From contig CAYFOK010000003.1 of the NCBI GenBank assembly GCA_964344685.1, positions 213,519 through 277,518 on the forward strand: a DNA stretch of 64,000 nt. The letters are read 5' to 3'. The position numbers and the translations under genes are program-made. This stretch comes from Scalindua sp964344685 (GTDB lineage Bacteria > Planctomycetota > Brocadiia > Brocadiales > Scalinduaceae). The notes under the pieces are model-generated. The model did no database searches and was not told the DNA's origin. It saw only the letters and a program-made list of their open reading frames with translations. Positions within the stretch are counted from its first letter, which is position 1, and each line of letters begins with the position of its first letter. Of the stretch, positions 26,230 through 35,907 are shown piece after piece.

Positions 26230-29200
26230 ATGAATATCTCAAAGTTTAAATCACTGAATTATCAAATCTTCTCTATTTCGGCACTATTATTCTGCATACT
26301 GGTTGTACTCTCTGTAGTATCAATAAGAAGATCACTTGAAACTAAGAACTTATCAAAAGAATATGCTTTAAAAAATGAAATTGTCGGTCACTTGAATGCT
26401 GCAGCAGGTTGGCAGGCGATTGAACGTGGTATTGGCGCTACGATAATAGGAAGTGGTGAAGGAGGTTCATCTCCCCTATTCCCAAAATTCCTTGAAATGG
26501 CCAGGAATGGCGATTCCGAAACCCTCAAGGCTGAAGAACAGATAAAAAATCTATTAAGTATCAATAATGATCACACATTTGAAGAGAGGCTGAATATATG
26601 GCGTAAAAGTTATGAGGCTTTCAAGCTTATCCGCCCCAGAATTAAAAACAGAGAGATTTCGAAAGATGAATGGTTAGATACTATCACACTTAACATCGAA
26701 AAAGGATTTGACTTGCGCAATACTACCTTTGCCCCGGAAAAACATGAAGAAGAGATACTCTATTTAAATAATGTCCTGCGTCCCAATATTGCAAGGTTAT
26801 GTGAATACGCAGGAAGGGAGCGGGCTCTTGTTGGTAATACTATTGCATCCGGAAAGCCGTTATCTGATGAGGCAATTAATAAAATCAAACAATACCGTGC
26901 CATAGTAGAACAATCTCTTGGTCAAGTGCAGGTATTAAAAGAGTTGCCAACGACTTCAAGCCAAATGAAACAGGCGATAGAGACGTTTGAGAAGGAGTTT
27001 CTGGAGTCATTTCAACATTTGAGAATGGAAGTTTTTTCAGCAAGTGATCGACAATTTGAAGAGGAAAGAAATTCAAAAGAACAAATTGCAGATATAAGCC
27101 TGACATTTCATAATTATTTATTTGGAATATCTTCAGATCTGCTGAATTTAAGCAGGCACAAGAATGTAATAGCGTTAGCAAGATCCTTGAGGCAAAAGGA
27201 AGACTCTCATCTCAACGAACAGCAGGTTAAGGTGCAAAATCTATTTAACTCTGTTTCCCAGACAAAAAGGACATTTTTACAAATTCGATATCTGGACAAC
27301 TTCGGAAATGAGTGTGTACGGGTTGATTTTGATGGCAACAACACTAAAATAATTCGTGGACCACAATTACAGAATAAAAGCGACAGATATTATTTTAAAG
27401 AATCTGTTAATTTATCGCCAGGGGATATATACACCTCTCCACTCGACCTTAACATAGAACATGGAGTCATTGAAAATCCATATAAGCCTGTTATCCGTTT
27501 TGCAACACCAGTCTTTGTAGATGGAAAGAACTCAGGAGTTATAGTCATTAACTTAATGGCTAATAATACGCTATTCTTAGATAAACTTAAAGGGTCTGAT
27601 GAAACAGGAAATTATATTTTAGCAAATCGAGATGGGTTTTATCTCCACCACCCGAATGAAGTAAAAGAGTGGGGAATGATGGAGTTACTTAACAAATCTC
27701 ATCATAATATCAGACAAGATTATCCCGATATTGCAGAGAATATCCTTTCCGGTAAAGAAGGAAATGTTCATTTAGCTTCAGGAGAATTGTTTGTTTATGA
27801 ACCGTTCTACCCCAACATTGAATTTGACACTGATAAATTCTGGGTAATTATTAAACAGGTCAAAGAGGTAGAGTATCCGGTAAGTGCTTCAGCCTGGTTC
27901 AATGAGGCAACGAAAGCAATTAATACAGGGTTGGCCATATCGAATATTGACGGTGAAGAGGCAGACATGGCCATGTTAAGAATGGAATCTAATGCAAAGA
28001 AAAATATGTGGATCAGCTACTTGATTCTTGGTGTTACAGTTTTTGTTTTCATTATTTACATTCGGTGGGCAAGAAACCGGATTTTAAATCCTATCCTGAA
28101 ATTTACCAATGTTTCGCACAAAATAGCAGATGGTAACCTTTCGCAAAGAGTGGAAGCTGACACAAAAGACGAGATCGGAGTTATGGCTAACAACTTTAAC
28201 ATAATGGCTGATAAACTTACCAATGAGATTACTGAGAGGAGACAAAGGGAAAAAGAGATTCAGAGATTATCTTGTGCCGTTGAACAGAGCCCTACTTCTG
28301 TAATGATTACTGATAATGATGGCAAAATAGAATATATCAACCCCAAGTTCACTGAACTGACCGGTTACACTCAAGAAGAAGCTCTTGGGCAAACCCCGCG
28401 TATACTGAAATCCGGCAAAACATCACTCGAAGAGTACAGACAAATGTGGGACACTATTAAATCCGGCAGTACATGGCACGGAGAGTTCTGTAATAAGAAG
28501 AAAAACGGCATACTCTACTGGGAGTATTCATCAATTTCTCCTATCAGAAACAGTGATGGTGCAATCACCCAGTTTGTCTCAGTCAATGAAGATGTTACAA
28601 AACGCAGGCGATTGGAGGAATTGCTGAAAAAAAGTGAAAAAATTTCTCTTATTAAGATGAAGGAAGCAACTGAAGCTCAAAAAAGAGCTGAGAAAATTGC
28701 AATTACAGAAGAAATTCTTGGTAAACTCCTGCACCTGTCACACCAGCCTCTTGGGGTACAGGAATTTCTCAAGCAGTCTTTAGATATGATACTGGTATCC
28801 ATACCATGGCTGGGCATTCTCCCCAGTGGTGGTATCTTCCTCGTTGACAACGAAGGAGAGGCAGAGACCCTGAAACTCGTCACAAAGCATCATCTTGCAC
28901 CAGAACTGCAGACGTTATGCGCACAGATCCCTTTCGGAAAATGTATGTGCGGCCTGGCTGCAGCGGAACGTGAGATTCAATTCTCTGATTGCACAGACCA
29001 TCGTCATATTATTCGTTTTGAAGGTATGAAGCAGCAAGGGATCTACAACATACCAATAATATCGGATGATAAACTGCTCGGCGTTCTGGTACTGTATCTT
29101 GCCGGAAGTCACACGCGGGCGGAAAGTGAGATAACTTTCCTGCATAAACTCTCAAATGTCTTGAGCATAGGTATTTCACGCAGATATGCTGAGGAGGCAC

Positions 29201-31731
29201 AGAAGAAGGCAGAAAAAGCATTACAGGAAGAAGCGAAGCTTATTCGCTTGCTGCAGGAGATCGCAGTTACCGCTAATGAAGCCGCTTCTGTAGAAGAGGC
29301 CATGAGGACATGTATTGGTAAGGTGTGCTCGTTTACAGAATTCACGCTGGGACATGTATACCTGTTAAATGAATATAACATTCTGATCCCTTCCAAGCTA
29401 TGGTATTTCAATCAATATAAAAAATATGAAATGTTCATGAAAGTTACTGAATCTACCACACTTGCTGAAGGCATCGGCCTACCTGGACGAGTGTTGAAAA
29501 GCAAAAAGCCTGAATGGATTGCAGATATAACATCAGACCAGAACTTTCCCAGAGCAAAAATGGCAGATAACCTCGTAGTTAAAAGCGGGTTTGCTTTTCC
29601 TATTTTAGAACAAAAAAAAGTTGTAGCAGTGTTAGAATTCTTTTCCGACAAAATTTTAGAAGAGGATCAGTCCTTAATGAGGATCATAGCCCCCCTTGCC
29701 ACACAAATGGGCAGGGTGACAGAAAGAAAAAGGAATGAAGAGCAACTGCGTGTTGCCAAAGAGGCAGCCGAAGCTGCCAATAGGGCCAAGAGTACATTTC
29801 TTGCCAATATGAGCCATGAAATACGCACACCAATGAACGGCATCATGGGCATGGCAGACTTTTTACTGGACTCAAAACTGACTAAAGAACAGCGTGGATT
29901 TGCAGAAACTGTTCGCAGCAGTACGGATGCCCTGCTTACTATTATTAATGACATCCTGGATTTCTCCAAGATAGAAGCGGGGAAAATGGAACTGGAGAAG
30001 ATAAATTTTGATCTGCGTATTGCCATAGAGAATTCCATCGACATTCTCGCCATCAAGGCACATGAGAAGAACCTGGAATTTCCATGTTTTATCAACCCGG
30101 AAATACCCGCTCTGTTACGCGGTGATCCGGGCAGGTTAAGACAGGTTTTGATTAACCTTGCCGGCAATGCCATCAAATTTACCGAAAGCGGAGAAGTAGG
30201 AATCAGTGTGACTATGGCTGAAGAGACAGAAACGCATGTCACAGTTCGGTTTGATATCAAGGATACAGGCATCGGCATACCTGATGACCTTATGGATCGT
30301 CTGTTCAAGTCATTTTCTCAGGCAGATGCATCGACAACCAGGGAGTATGGAGGCACCGGACTGGGATTGGCAATCTCCAAGCAAATCACTGAGTTGATGG
30401 GTGGCAATATTGGTGTAGTAAGCGAAGAGGGCAAGGGATCAACATTCTGGTTTACGGCTGTGATGGAAAAACAATCTTATGATCAACAACAGACACCAAT
30501 GGAGCTGGGTGACATAAAGAATAAGCGTATACTGATTGTTGACGGCAACGATAATAATCGTTACGTCTATAGACAATACCTCGAATCCTGGAATTGCCGG
30601 GCTGAAGAGGCTATCTCAGCGCAGGAAGCCATAAAGAAACTGCATGAAGCTGTTAACGAAAATGATCCGTTTAATATTGCCCTGCTCGACTATGGCATGC
30701 CAGAGGTAAACGGAGACTTACTTTGCAGGGAAATCAAATCGGATCCACTGTTTAGGGAGTTGATTCTTGTGCTGTTGACTTCTGTTGGCAACCGAGGGGA
30801 TGCAGAGCATTTTAAGAGGCTGGGATTTGCGGCATATCTGCACAAGCCGGTAAAGCAATCACTGTTGCTGAATTGTCTCAGGATAGTCACAGGGGTATCT
30901 GCAGATGTTGAAAATAATACAACCGATCAAATAGTTACCCAATATTCTGTCTCCGAGGATCAGAAACAGCGTGTCCGCATACTGCTGGCTGAGGATAATG
31001 TTGTCAATCTTAAAATTGCCCTGCGTATTCTGGAAAAGAAACTTGGATACCATACAGATGTTGTTACCAATGGCAAGGAGGCTGTCGACTCTCTGGAAAA
31101 GTTTGATTACGATCTGGTATTGATGGACTGCCAGATGCCGGTGATGGATGGTTATGAAGCTACCAGTACCATACGTGATAAGAATTCAGCCGTTCTGAAC
31201 CATAACATCCCAATCATAGCCATGACTGCTAACGCCATGAAGGGAGATCGTAAGAAATGCCTGGAGGCAGGAATGGACGATTATGTCAGCAAGCCTATCA
31301 ACACTGAAGAACTTGCCGATGCAATAGAGAGGAACCTGCGTAACGAATCAGAGCCACAATTGTCACCTGAACGAGTACAGGAAGATACAGAACCAAAGGA
31401 AACAGAACGAAGTGTACAGGAAGCGATCTGCTCTGAATTTACGGATGATGCAGACCTGGTGGAGCTTATTGATGATTTTGTTGCCGGATTGGAAGATGAT
31501 ATAAAGATTATGCGTAAGGTGATGGATGACGGCGACTATGACGGCCTGCGCAGGCTGGCGCACCAGATGAAAGGAGCAGGAGGCAATTATGGATATCCGA
31601 TGTTGACTGAGAGTGCAAAAATATTGGAAGATGCAGCAGTAGCGAGGGATGTTGAAACTGTTAAAAAAACTCTGGATGAGTTTGAAATACTTTGTCAGGC
31701 GGTGGACAGAGGCAGGAAAGTGCAAATTTAA
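26230..31731 (+). CDS. Giant hybrid sensor histidine kinase (NIT-like, Cache-like, HAMP, PAS, 2 GAF, HisKA, HATPase, 2 REC, HPt)
   Basis: The protein has 1833 aa. An N-terminal membrane helix (about 12-32) is followed by a helical domain with IERGIGATIIGSG and GRERALVGNTIASG, resembling the nitrate/nitrite-sensing NIT domain. Then come a Cache-like region (about 330-540), a second membrane helix (about 597-617), HAMP, PAS (about 680-800) and two GAF-like domains (about 840-1150). The kinase core has H1196 in NMSHEIRTPMNG and GGTGLGLAIS near residue 1374. REC1 keeps D1487 (LLDYGMPE), but its acidic pair is altered (VDGND). REC2 is complete with D1633, and HPt has H1778. It is a self-contained phosphorelay. 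The ligand is inferred, not shown. Confidence 0.9.
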   Translation: MNISKFKSLNYQIFSISALLFCILVVLSVVSIRRSLETKNLSKEYALKNEIVGHLNAAAGWQAIERGIGATIIGSGEGGSSPLFPKFLEMARNGDSETLKAEEQIKNLLSINNDHTFEERLNIWRKSYEAFKLIRPRIKNREISKDEWLDTITLNIEKGFDLRNTTFAPEKHEEEILYLNNVLRPNIARLCEYAGRERALVGNTIASGKPLSDEAINKIKQYRAIVEQSLGQVQVLKELPTTSSQMKQAIETFEKEFLESFQHLRMEVFSASDRQFEEERNSKEQIADISLTFHNYLFGISSDLLNLSRHKNVIALARSLRQKEDSHLNEQQVKVQNLFNSVSQTKRTFLQIRYLDNFGNECVRVDFDGNNTKIIRGPQLQNKSDRYYFKESVNLSPGDIYTSPLDLNIEHGVIENPYKPVIRFATPVFVDGKNSGVIVINLMANNTLFLDKLKGSDETGNYILANRDGFYLHHPNEVKEWGMMELLNKSHHNIRQDYPDIAENILSGKEGNVHLASGELFVYEPFYPNIEFDTDKFWVIIKQVKEVEYPVSASAWFNEATKAINTGLAISNIDGEEADMAMLRMESNAKKNMWISYLILGVTVFVFIIYIRWARNRILNPILKFTNVSHKIADGNLSQRVEADTKDEIGVMANNFNIMADKLTNEITERRQREKEIQRLSCAVEQSPTSVMITDNDGKIEYINPKFTELTGYTQEEALGQTPRILKSGKTSLEEYRQMWDTIKSGSTWHGEFCNKKKNGILYWEYSSISPIRNSDGAITQFVSVNEDVTKRRRLEELLKKSEKISLIKMKEATEAQKRAEKIAITEEILGKLLHLSHQPLGVQEFLKQSLDMILVSIPWLGILPSGGIFLVDNEGEAETLKLVTKHHLAPELQTLCAQIPFGKCMCGLAAAEREIQFSDCTDHRHIIRFEGMKQQGIYNIPIISDDKLLGVLVLYLAGSHTRAESEITFLHKLSNVLSIGISRRYAEEAQKKAEKALQEEAKLIRLLQEIAVTANEAASVEEAMRTCIGKVCSFTEFTLGHVYLLNEYNILIPSKLWYFNQYKKYEMFMKVTESTTLAEGIGLPGRVLKSKKPEWIADITSDQNFPRAKMADNLVVKSGFAFPILEQKKVVAVLEFFSDKILEEDQSLMRIIAPLATQMGRVTERKRNEEQLRVAKEAAEAANRAKSTFLANMSHEIRTPMNGIMGMADFLLDSKLTKEQRGFAETVRSSTDALLTIINDILDFSKIEAGKMELEKINFDLRIAIENSIDILAIKAHEKNLEFPCFINPEIPALLRGDPGRLRQVLINLAGNAIKFTESGEVGISVTMAEETETHVTVRFDIKDTGIGIPDDLMDRLFKSFSQADASTTREYGGTGLGLAISKQITELMGGNIGVVSEEGKGSTFWFTAVMEKQSYDQQQTPMELGDIKNKRILIVDGNDNNRYVYRQYLESWNCRAEEAISAQEAIKKLHEAVNENDPFNIALLDYGMPEVNGDLLCREIKSDPLFRELILVLLTSVGNRGDAEHFKRLGFAAYLHKPVKQSLLLNCLRIVTGVSADVENNTTDQIVTQYSVSEDQKQRVRILLAEDNVVNLKIALRILEKKLGYHTDVVTNGKEAVDSLEKFDYDLVLMDCQMPVMDGYEATSTIRDKNSAVLNHNIPIIAMTANAMKGDRKKCLEAGMDDYVSKPINTEELADAIERNLRNESEPQLSPERVQEDTEPKETERSVQEAICSEFTDDADLVELIDDFVAGLEDDIKIMRKVMDDGDYDGLRRLAHQMKGAGGNYGYPMLTESAKILEDAAVARDVETVKKTLDEFEILCQAVDRGRKVQI

Positions 31732-31746
31732 TGAGGATTTTGAAAC

Positions 31747-32736
31747 ATGAAAGTTTTGATTGTAGACGATAACCCAAAGATCATATCCATTGCCAAAGCA
31801 CATCTGAAAAAAGAACACCTTGAAGTTCACTGTGTAGAAGATGGGAAAAGTGCAATAGAGACAGCTCGTCTGAAAACTCCGGATTTGATTCTTCTGGATG
31901 TAGACTTGCCTGATATGTCAGGCTTTGAGGTCTGTCAAATATTGAAAAGTGATACCGAACTTCATATGATTCCGGTTATTTTCCTCACTGCAACGGACGA
32001 CAATACAAGCCGTGTTAGAGGACTGGATCTTGGTGCCGTAGATTACGTCGCAAAACCCTTTGACTCATATGAATTGCGTGCCCGGGTTAGAGCGACCCTG
32101 CGTACCAAGCAGCTGCAGGACCAGTTAGCAACCCTGAACCAGGAACTTGAGGAGCGTGTGGAACAGAGAACAGAAAAGATTGATCAGCTTCTCAGGCAAA
32201 AAGATGCATTTGTTAACCAGCTCAGTCACGGCCTTAAGACACCGCTGATACCACTTGTCGCGCTTTTACCCGTGGTCGCAAACCGAACTGAGGATGCGGA
32301 ATCTAAAAAGATGCTGGATCTGGTTATGGATAATGTGAACTACATGAAAAACCTTACTGAAATGACACTGCAGTTTGCACGTTTAGGCTCTTCCAGCACA
32401 CAGATGAAAATTGAGAAAATTGATCTCGTAGACGAAATCAGAAATATTATAGAAAGCCTTTCACCTGTTTTTAAAAAAAAAGGGATAAAGGTCGTGAACA
32501 ATACTACCGCTTCTATTGACATTGAGGTAGACAGGATATTGATTAAGGAATTGTTTAACAACCTCATCAGCAACTCCGTCAAATACACAAATGGAGATGG
32601 AGTTGTTATATTTGACGCAGTCAAGAATGGTGAAAAGATAAAAGTATCCGTTATGGACAATGGAACAGGAATGACCGATAAGCAGACTGAACGTGTATAT
32701 GAAGAGTTCTATAAGGTGGATGATTCAACTGGTTGA
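31747..32736 (+). pseudogene. REC-histidine kinase, truncated inside the ATPase domain
   Basis: 329 codons: an N-terminal REC domain with D51 (LILLDVDLPD), a coiled coil (about 120-155), HisKA with H161 in LSHGLKTPL, and a HATPase domain with the N box (NNLISNSVKYT) and the G1 region (MDNGTGM). The frame stops at KVDDSTG, just where intact kinases continue into the GLGLS glycine box, so the last about 40 residues of the ATP lid are missing. The following bases encode the end of an unrelated cheB gene, which points to a deletion that joined two genes. The REC domain may still work. Confidence 0.75.
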
Positions 32737-33031
32737 TAGTCCGAAGGTCTGTTTTGTACATCCGGCAGTAGACGTGACGATGAAATCGGTAATGAAAACC
32801 AAAGGAGATAATATTACAGGAATTATTATGACTGGTATGGGTAAGGATGGTGCTAATGGAATAGACCACATAAAATCTATAGGCGGTGTTACGATTGTAC
32901 AGGATGAAAACACCAGTACAATCTGGGGGATGCCCAAAGAAGCCATTAATACCGGAAAGGTTGATTATGTCCTGTCACCAGAAGGTATTCGTAACAAACT
33001 GATTTCACAACTGGGTATATTAAAAAGCTAA
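32729..33031 (+). pseudogene. CheB methylesterase C-terminal fragment
   Basis: About 100 codons, in a different frame from the truncated kinase, match the last part of the CheB catalytic domain: VCFVHPAVDVTMKSV, TGIIMTGMGKDGANG (with the catalytic Asp region), GGVTIVQDE and WGMPKEAI. The response-regulator domain and the catalytic Ser and His motifs of CheB are absent. The open frame extends to an ATG at 32693, but that part is kinase sequence read in another frame. It is a remnant left by the same deletion, with its N-terminal two-thirds lost. Confidence 0.75.
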
Positions 33032-33153
33032 GCCTCAGGCCTGAAATTAATTCGGGAATTGTACCTGATTTTAGTTGGCAGAACAGACAGACGCCTGTAA
33101 AGTTACCCGGAGTCATATTAATCATTGGGAAAGTTAACCTTAAAGGAAGGTAA

Positions 33154-33498
33154 ATGGAAAATAATAGAGTATTTGATAAGGACGAAATACTCAAAAAGTT
33201 TGACGGGGATAAAGAGTTTCTGGCAGAACTGGTAGTAGTATTTATAAATGATATTCCTGAACAGCTTTCAGGAATTAAGGAGGCCGTTAATAACCAAAAC
33301 AGCAAAGAGCTGGTGAAAACTGCCCACAAGCTGAAAGGATCTGTTGCTAATTTTGAGGAAAATGCAGCTTTTGAGGCTGCTTTAAAATTGGAAATGATGG
33401 GCAGGGAAAACAGATTGGACGGGGTTAAAGACGCTTATGATATATTGGTAAAAGAGGTAGCATATCTGGCAAATGCATTAAAGGAATGTATTGAATGA
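33154..33498 (+). CDS. Stand-alone HPt (histidine phosphotransfer) protein
   Basis: A 114-aa four-helix HPt domain with phospho-accepting H58 in TAHKLKGSVANF. It shuttles phosphoryl groups between receiver domains. An AAGGAAGG site precedes the ATG. It overlaps the next response regulator by 4 nt (ATGA), so that protein is the obvious partner, but the hybrid kinase upstream could also feed it. Confidence 0.9.
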   Translation: MENNRVFDKDEILKKFDGDKEFLAELVVVFINDIPEQLSGIKEAVNNQNSKELVKTAHKLKGSVANFEENAAFEAALKLEMMGRENRLDGVKDAYDILVKEVAYLANALKECIE

Positions 33499-34097
33499 AA
33501 ATATTGATTGCAGAAGATGATCTCACTACACGCCATCATCTTAAAACGGTACTGACGAAATGGAATTATGAGGTGGCCTCCTGTTCAAATGGAAAACAGG
33601 CGTGGGAGCAATTGCAGGATGCAGATGCGCCTAAACTGGCTATTCTGGACTGGCTAATGCCTGAGATGGAAGGGGTTGAAGTATGCCGCCGTTTGCGCAA
33701 ACTTGATACACAGGATCCAGTCTATGTGATTTTATTAACATCTCAAAATGAAAAAGAGAATATTGTCAGAGGCCTTGATGCCGGAGCAGATGACTATGTT
33801 ACAAAGCCATTTGAACCTGATGAATTGCAGGCGAGGATTCATGTTGGCTGCCGCATACTTCAATTACAGGAAAAACTGGCTGACCGTATCAAAGACCTTC
33901 AGAATTCATTACAACATATTAAAACATTACAGGGCATACTGCCAATATGTTCTTATTGTAAAAAAATCAGGGATGACAAGAACTATTGGGAGGAGGTTGA
34001 AGCGTATGTTGTTAAGCATTCAGACGCCAATTTTTCGCACTCTGTATGTCCCGAATGTTATCAAGAGCATGTTATTCCAGAACTTAAAAATTTTTAA
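33495..34097 (+). CDS. Response regulator with C-terminal zinc-binding-like domain
   Basis: 200 aa: REC domain (about 1-118) with D52 in AILDWLMPE, a short coiled coil, then a Cys-rich tail (ILPICSYCKKIRDD, YWEEVEAYV, SHSVCPECY) that recurs at the ends of many response regulators and PAS proteins. Its four Cys could bind metal. There is no DNA-binding or enzymatic output. It is translationally coupled to the HPt gene. Confidence 0.88.
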   Translation: MKILIAEDDLTTRHHLKTVLTKWNYEVASCSNGKQAWEQLQDADAPKLAILDWLMPEMEGVEVCRRLRKLDTQDPVYVILLTSQNEKENIVRGLDAGADDYVTKPFEPDELQARIHVGCRILQLQEKLADRIKDLQNSLQHIKTLQGILPICSYCKKIRDDKNYWEEVEAYVVKHSDANFSHSVCPECYQEHVIPELKNF

Positions 34098-34124
34098 GAA
34101 TAACGAAAACACAGGATAGTAAAA

Positions 34125-35744
34125 ATGAAAGTATTAATTGTAGAAGACGATAATGTAACACGGCACAGATTGGAAAAATTATTGGCAAACACGGATTTTG
34201 AAGTTGTATCATGCCAGGATGGTCTTGATGCCTGGAACCTCATTCAGTCAGAAAATCCTCCAAACATTCTGATACTTGACTGGATAATACCGGGTATGGA
34301 TGGACTGGAGATATGCCGCAATGTGAGGAAACAGGCCAGAGAACCATATACTTTTATCCTTATGCTCACATCGAAAGTAGATCCGGAGGATTTTGTCAAA
34401 GGAATGGAAGCAGGGGCAGACGACTATATTACCAAACCATTCAATCATAGTGAGCTTAAAGTTCGTCTGATGGCGGGAAAGCGTATTGTTGAATTAAATA
34501 AGGAACTTCTATCCGTACATGAAGACCTTCAGAAACAGGTAATTCATGATGAACTGACCGGGTTGTATAATCGTCACTATATGGTAGAAGTCCTCGAAAA
34601 TGAATTTTCCCGTTCACTAAGATACCATTCCGATCTGTCTTGTCTTCTACTTGATCTGGATTGCTTCAAAGACGTAAACGATACCTTTGGACATGCCTTT
34701 GGTGATTTAGTGCTTCACGAATTCTCTACCTGTCTGGAGCAATGTAGAAGAAAAACGGATATTCCCATTCGATATGGAGGAGAAGAATTCATGCTGCTGC
34801 TTCCCAATACCGGTATTGCCGGAGCAAGAAGTGTAGCTGAAAAAATTCGCACGGAATGTGAGAAGAAGCTATATAAAGACGGCAACAATTCAACAACGGT
34901 AACTGTGAGCATAGGTATTTCATCTGTGAACCACCACCACTTAAGTGAAAGTAAAGAGTTGATGGCACTTGCAGACAAGGCCCTGTACAGATCTAAGGCG
35001 GAAGGGAGAAACAGGGTTACTGTTTACTCGAAGCAGCCTGTAACAGTATCCGATGATAATACAATCTGTGCAGACAAGGATTTAGGATACCTGAAAGAGA
35101 ATCTTTCATTAGTTTTGGAAAAAACAAAAAAGTCATCTATTGAATCTTTAGAGCTTTTAACCCGTAACCTGGGCGGAAATGAGCACGTGCAACATAATCA
35201 CGATATTAAAAGATATATAAAACTCATCGGAGACAAACTTGCCCTACCTCCTGCTTTTATTGAGACGTTTAAACGTGCGGCAAATTTACATGACAATTTC
35301 AAGATTTTGCTGAAAAAAACATTAAGTGCAAAAGACAGAGTGTTACAAAAAGATGAGAAGACTGAGATCGAAGACCACCCGTATATGCTATCAGAACTGA
35401 TCGATTTATTTGATTTTTTTGCCAACGAAAAGTCAATCCTTCAGTTTCACCATGAAAACTTTGACGGCACCGGTTATCCCGACGGGCTTAAAGAAAATGA
35501 AATACCTCTCGGTGCTAGGATATTTGCTGTAGCTGATGCAATCACTGCTATGTTATCCGGACGGTCATATAAAAAGAAACTATCTCCGGAAGAAATGGTT
35601 TTAGAGCTTGCGGATAAAGCCGGTTCGCAGTTTGACCCAATGCTGGTTTCGCTGGTTATTGATATCATTGAGACACAGGAAATTCTTCCCGTGCCGGTAG
35701 ATGTTTTAGAGAAAGCTCGTGAAAAAGTGTATAAGGCCGGATAA
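34125..35744 (+). CDS. Response regulator with GGDEF and HD-GYP-like domains (c-di-GMP turnover)
   Basis: 539 aa: REC (about 1-120) with D52 in LILDWIIPG; a GGDEF domain (about 140-300) with intact GGEEF at 218-222 and an I-site RKTD at 209-212, so an active, product-inhibited diguanylate cyclase is expected; then a C-terminal HD-GYP-like domain with HHENFDGTGYPDGL. In that domain the usual HDIGK is changed to HDNFK, so phosphodiesterase activity is less certain. It would make, and may break down, c-di-GMP under phosphorelay control. A c-di-GMP riboswitch lies about 7.7 kb downstream. Confidence 0.9.
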   Translation: MKVLIVEDDNVTRHRLEKLLANTDFEVVSCQDGLDAWNLIQSENPPNILILDWIIPGMDGLEICRNVRKQAREPYTFILMLTSKVDPEDFVKGMEAGADDYITKPFNHSELKVRLMAGKRIVELNKELLSVHEDLQKQVIHDELTGLYNRHYMVEVLENEFSRSLRYHSDLSCLLLDLDCFKDVNDTFGHAFGDLVLHEFSTCLEQCRRKTDIPIRYGGEEFMLLLPNTGIAGARSVAEKIRTECEKKLYKDGNNSTTVTVSIGISSVNHHHLSESKELMALADKALYRSKAEGRNRVTVYSKQPVTVSDDNTICADKDLGYLKENLSLVLEKTKKSSIESLELLTRNLGGNEHVQHNHDIKRYIKLIGDKLALPPAFIETFKRAANLHDNFKILLKKTLSAKDRVLQKDEKTEIEDHPYMLSELIDLFDFFANEKSILQFHHENFDGTGYPDGLKENEIPLGARIFAVADAITAMLSGRSYKKKLSPEEMVLELADKAGSQFDPMLVSLVIDIIETQEILPVPVDVLEKAREKVYKAG

Positions 35745-35767
35745 AACGTAAAATTGGGAATTCTGTG

Positions 35768-35803
35768 AAAACAGGTTTAAATTGAAATAGTCCTGTTTTT
35801 TTT
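35768..35803 (+). terminator. Intrinsic terminator after the GGDEF gene
   Basis: AAAACAGG (35768-35775) pairs with CCTGTTTT (35792-35799), followed by more Ts, 24 nt after the stop. It marks the end of the signalling operon. Confidence 0.7.
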
Positions 35804-35907
35804 GTATAAATTTATTTTCAATACTGTTACCGTATTGCTACATTAACAGGCATCATCACTGTTGATACAGCACATATTATTTTTTGAAACTTGGAGGTCT
35901 GACCAGG

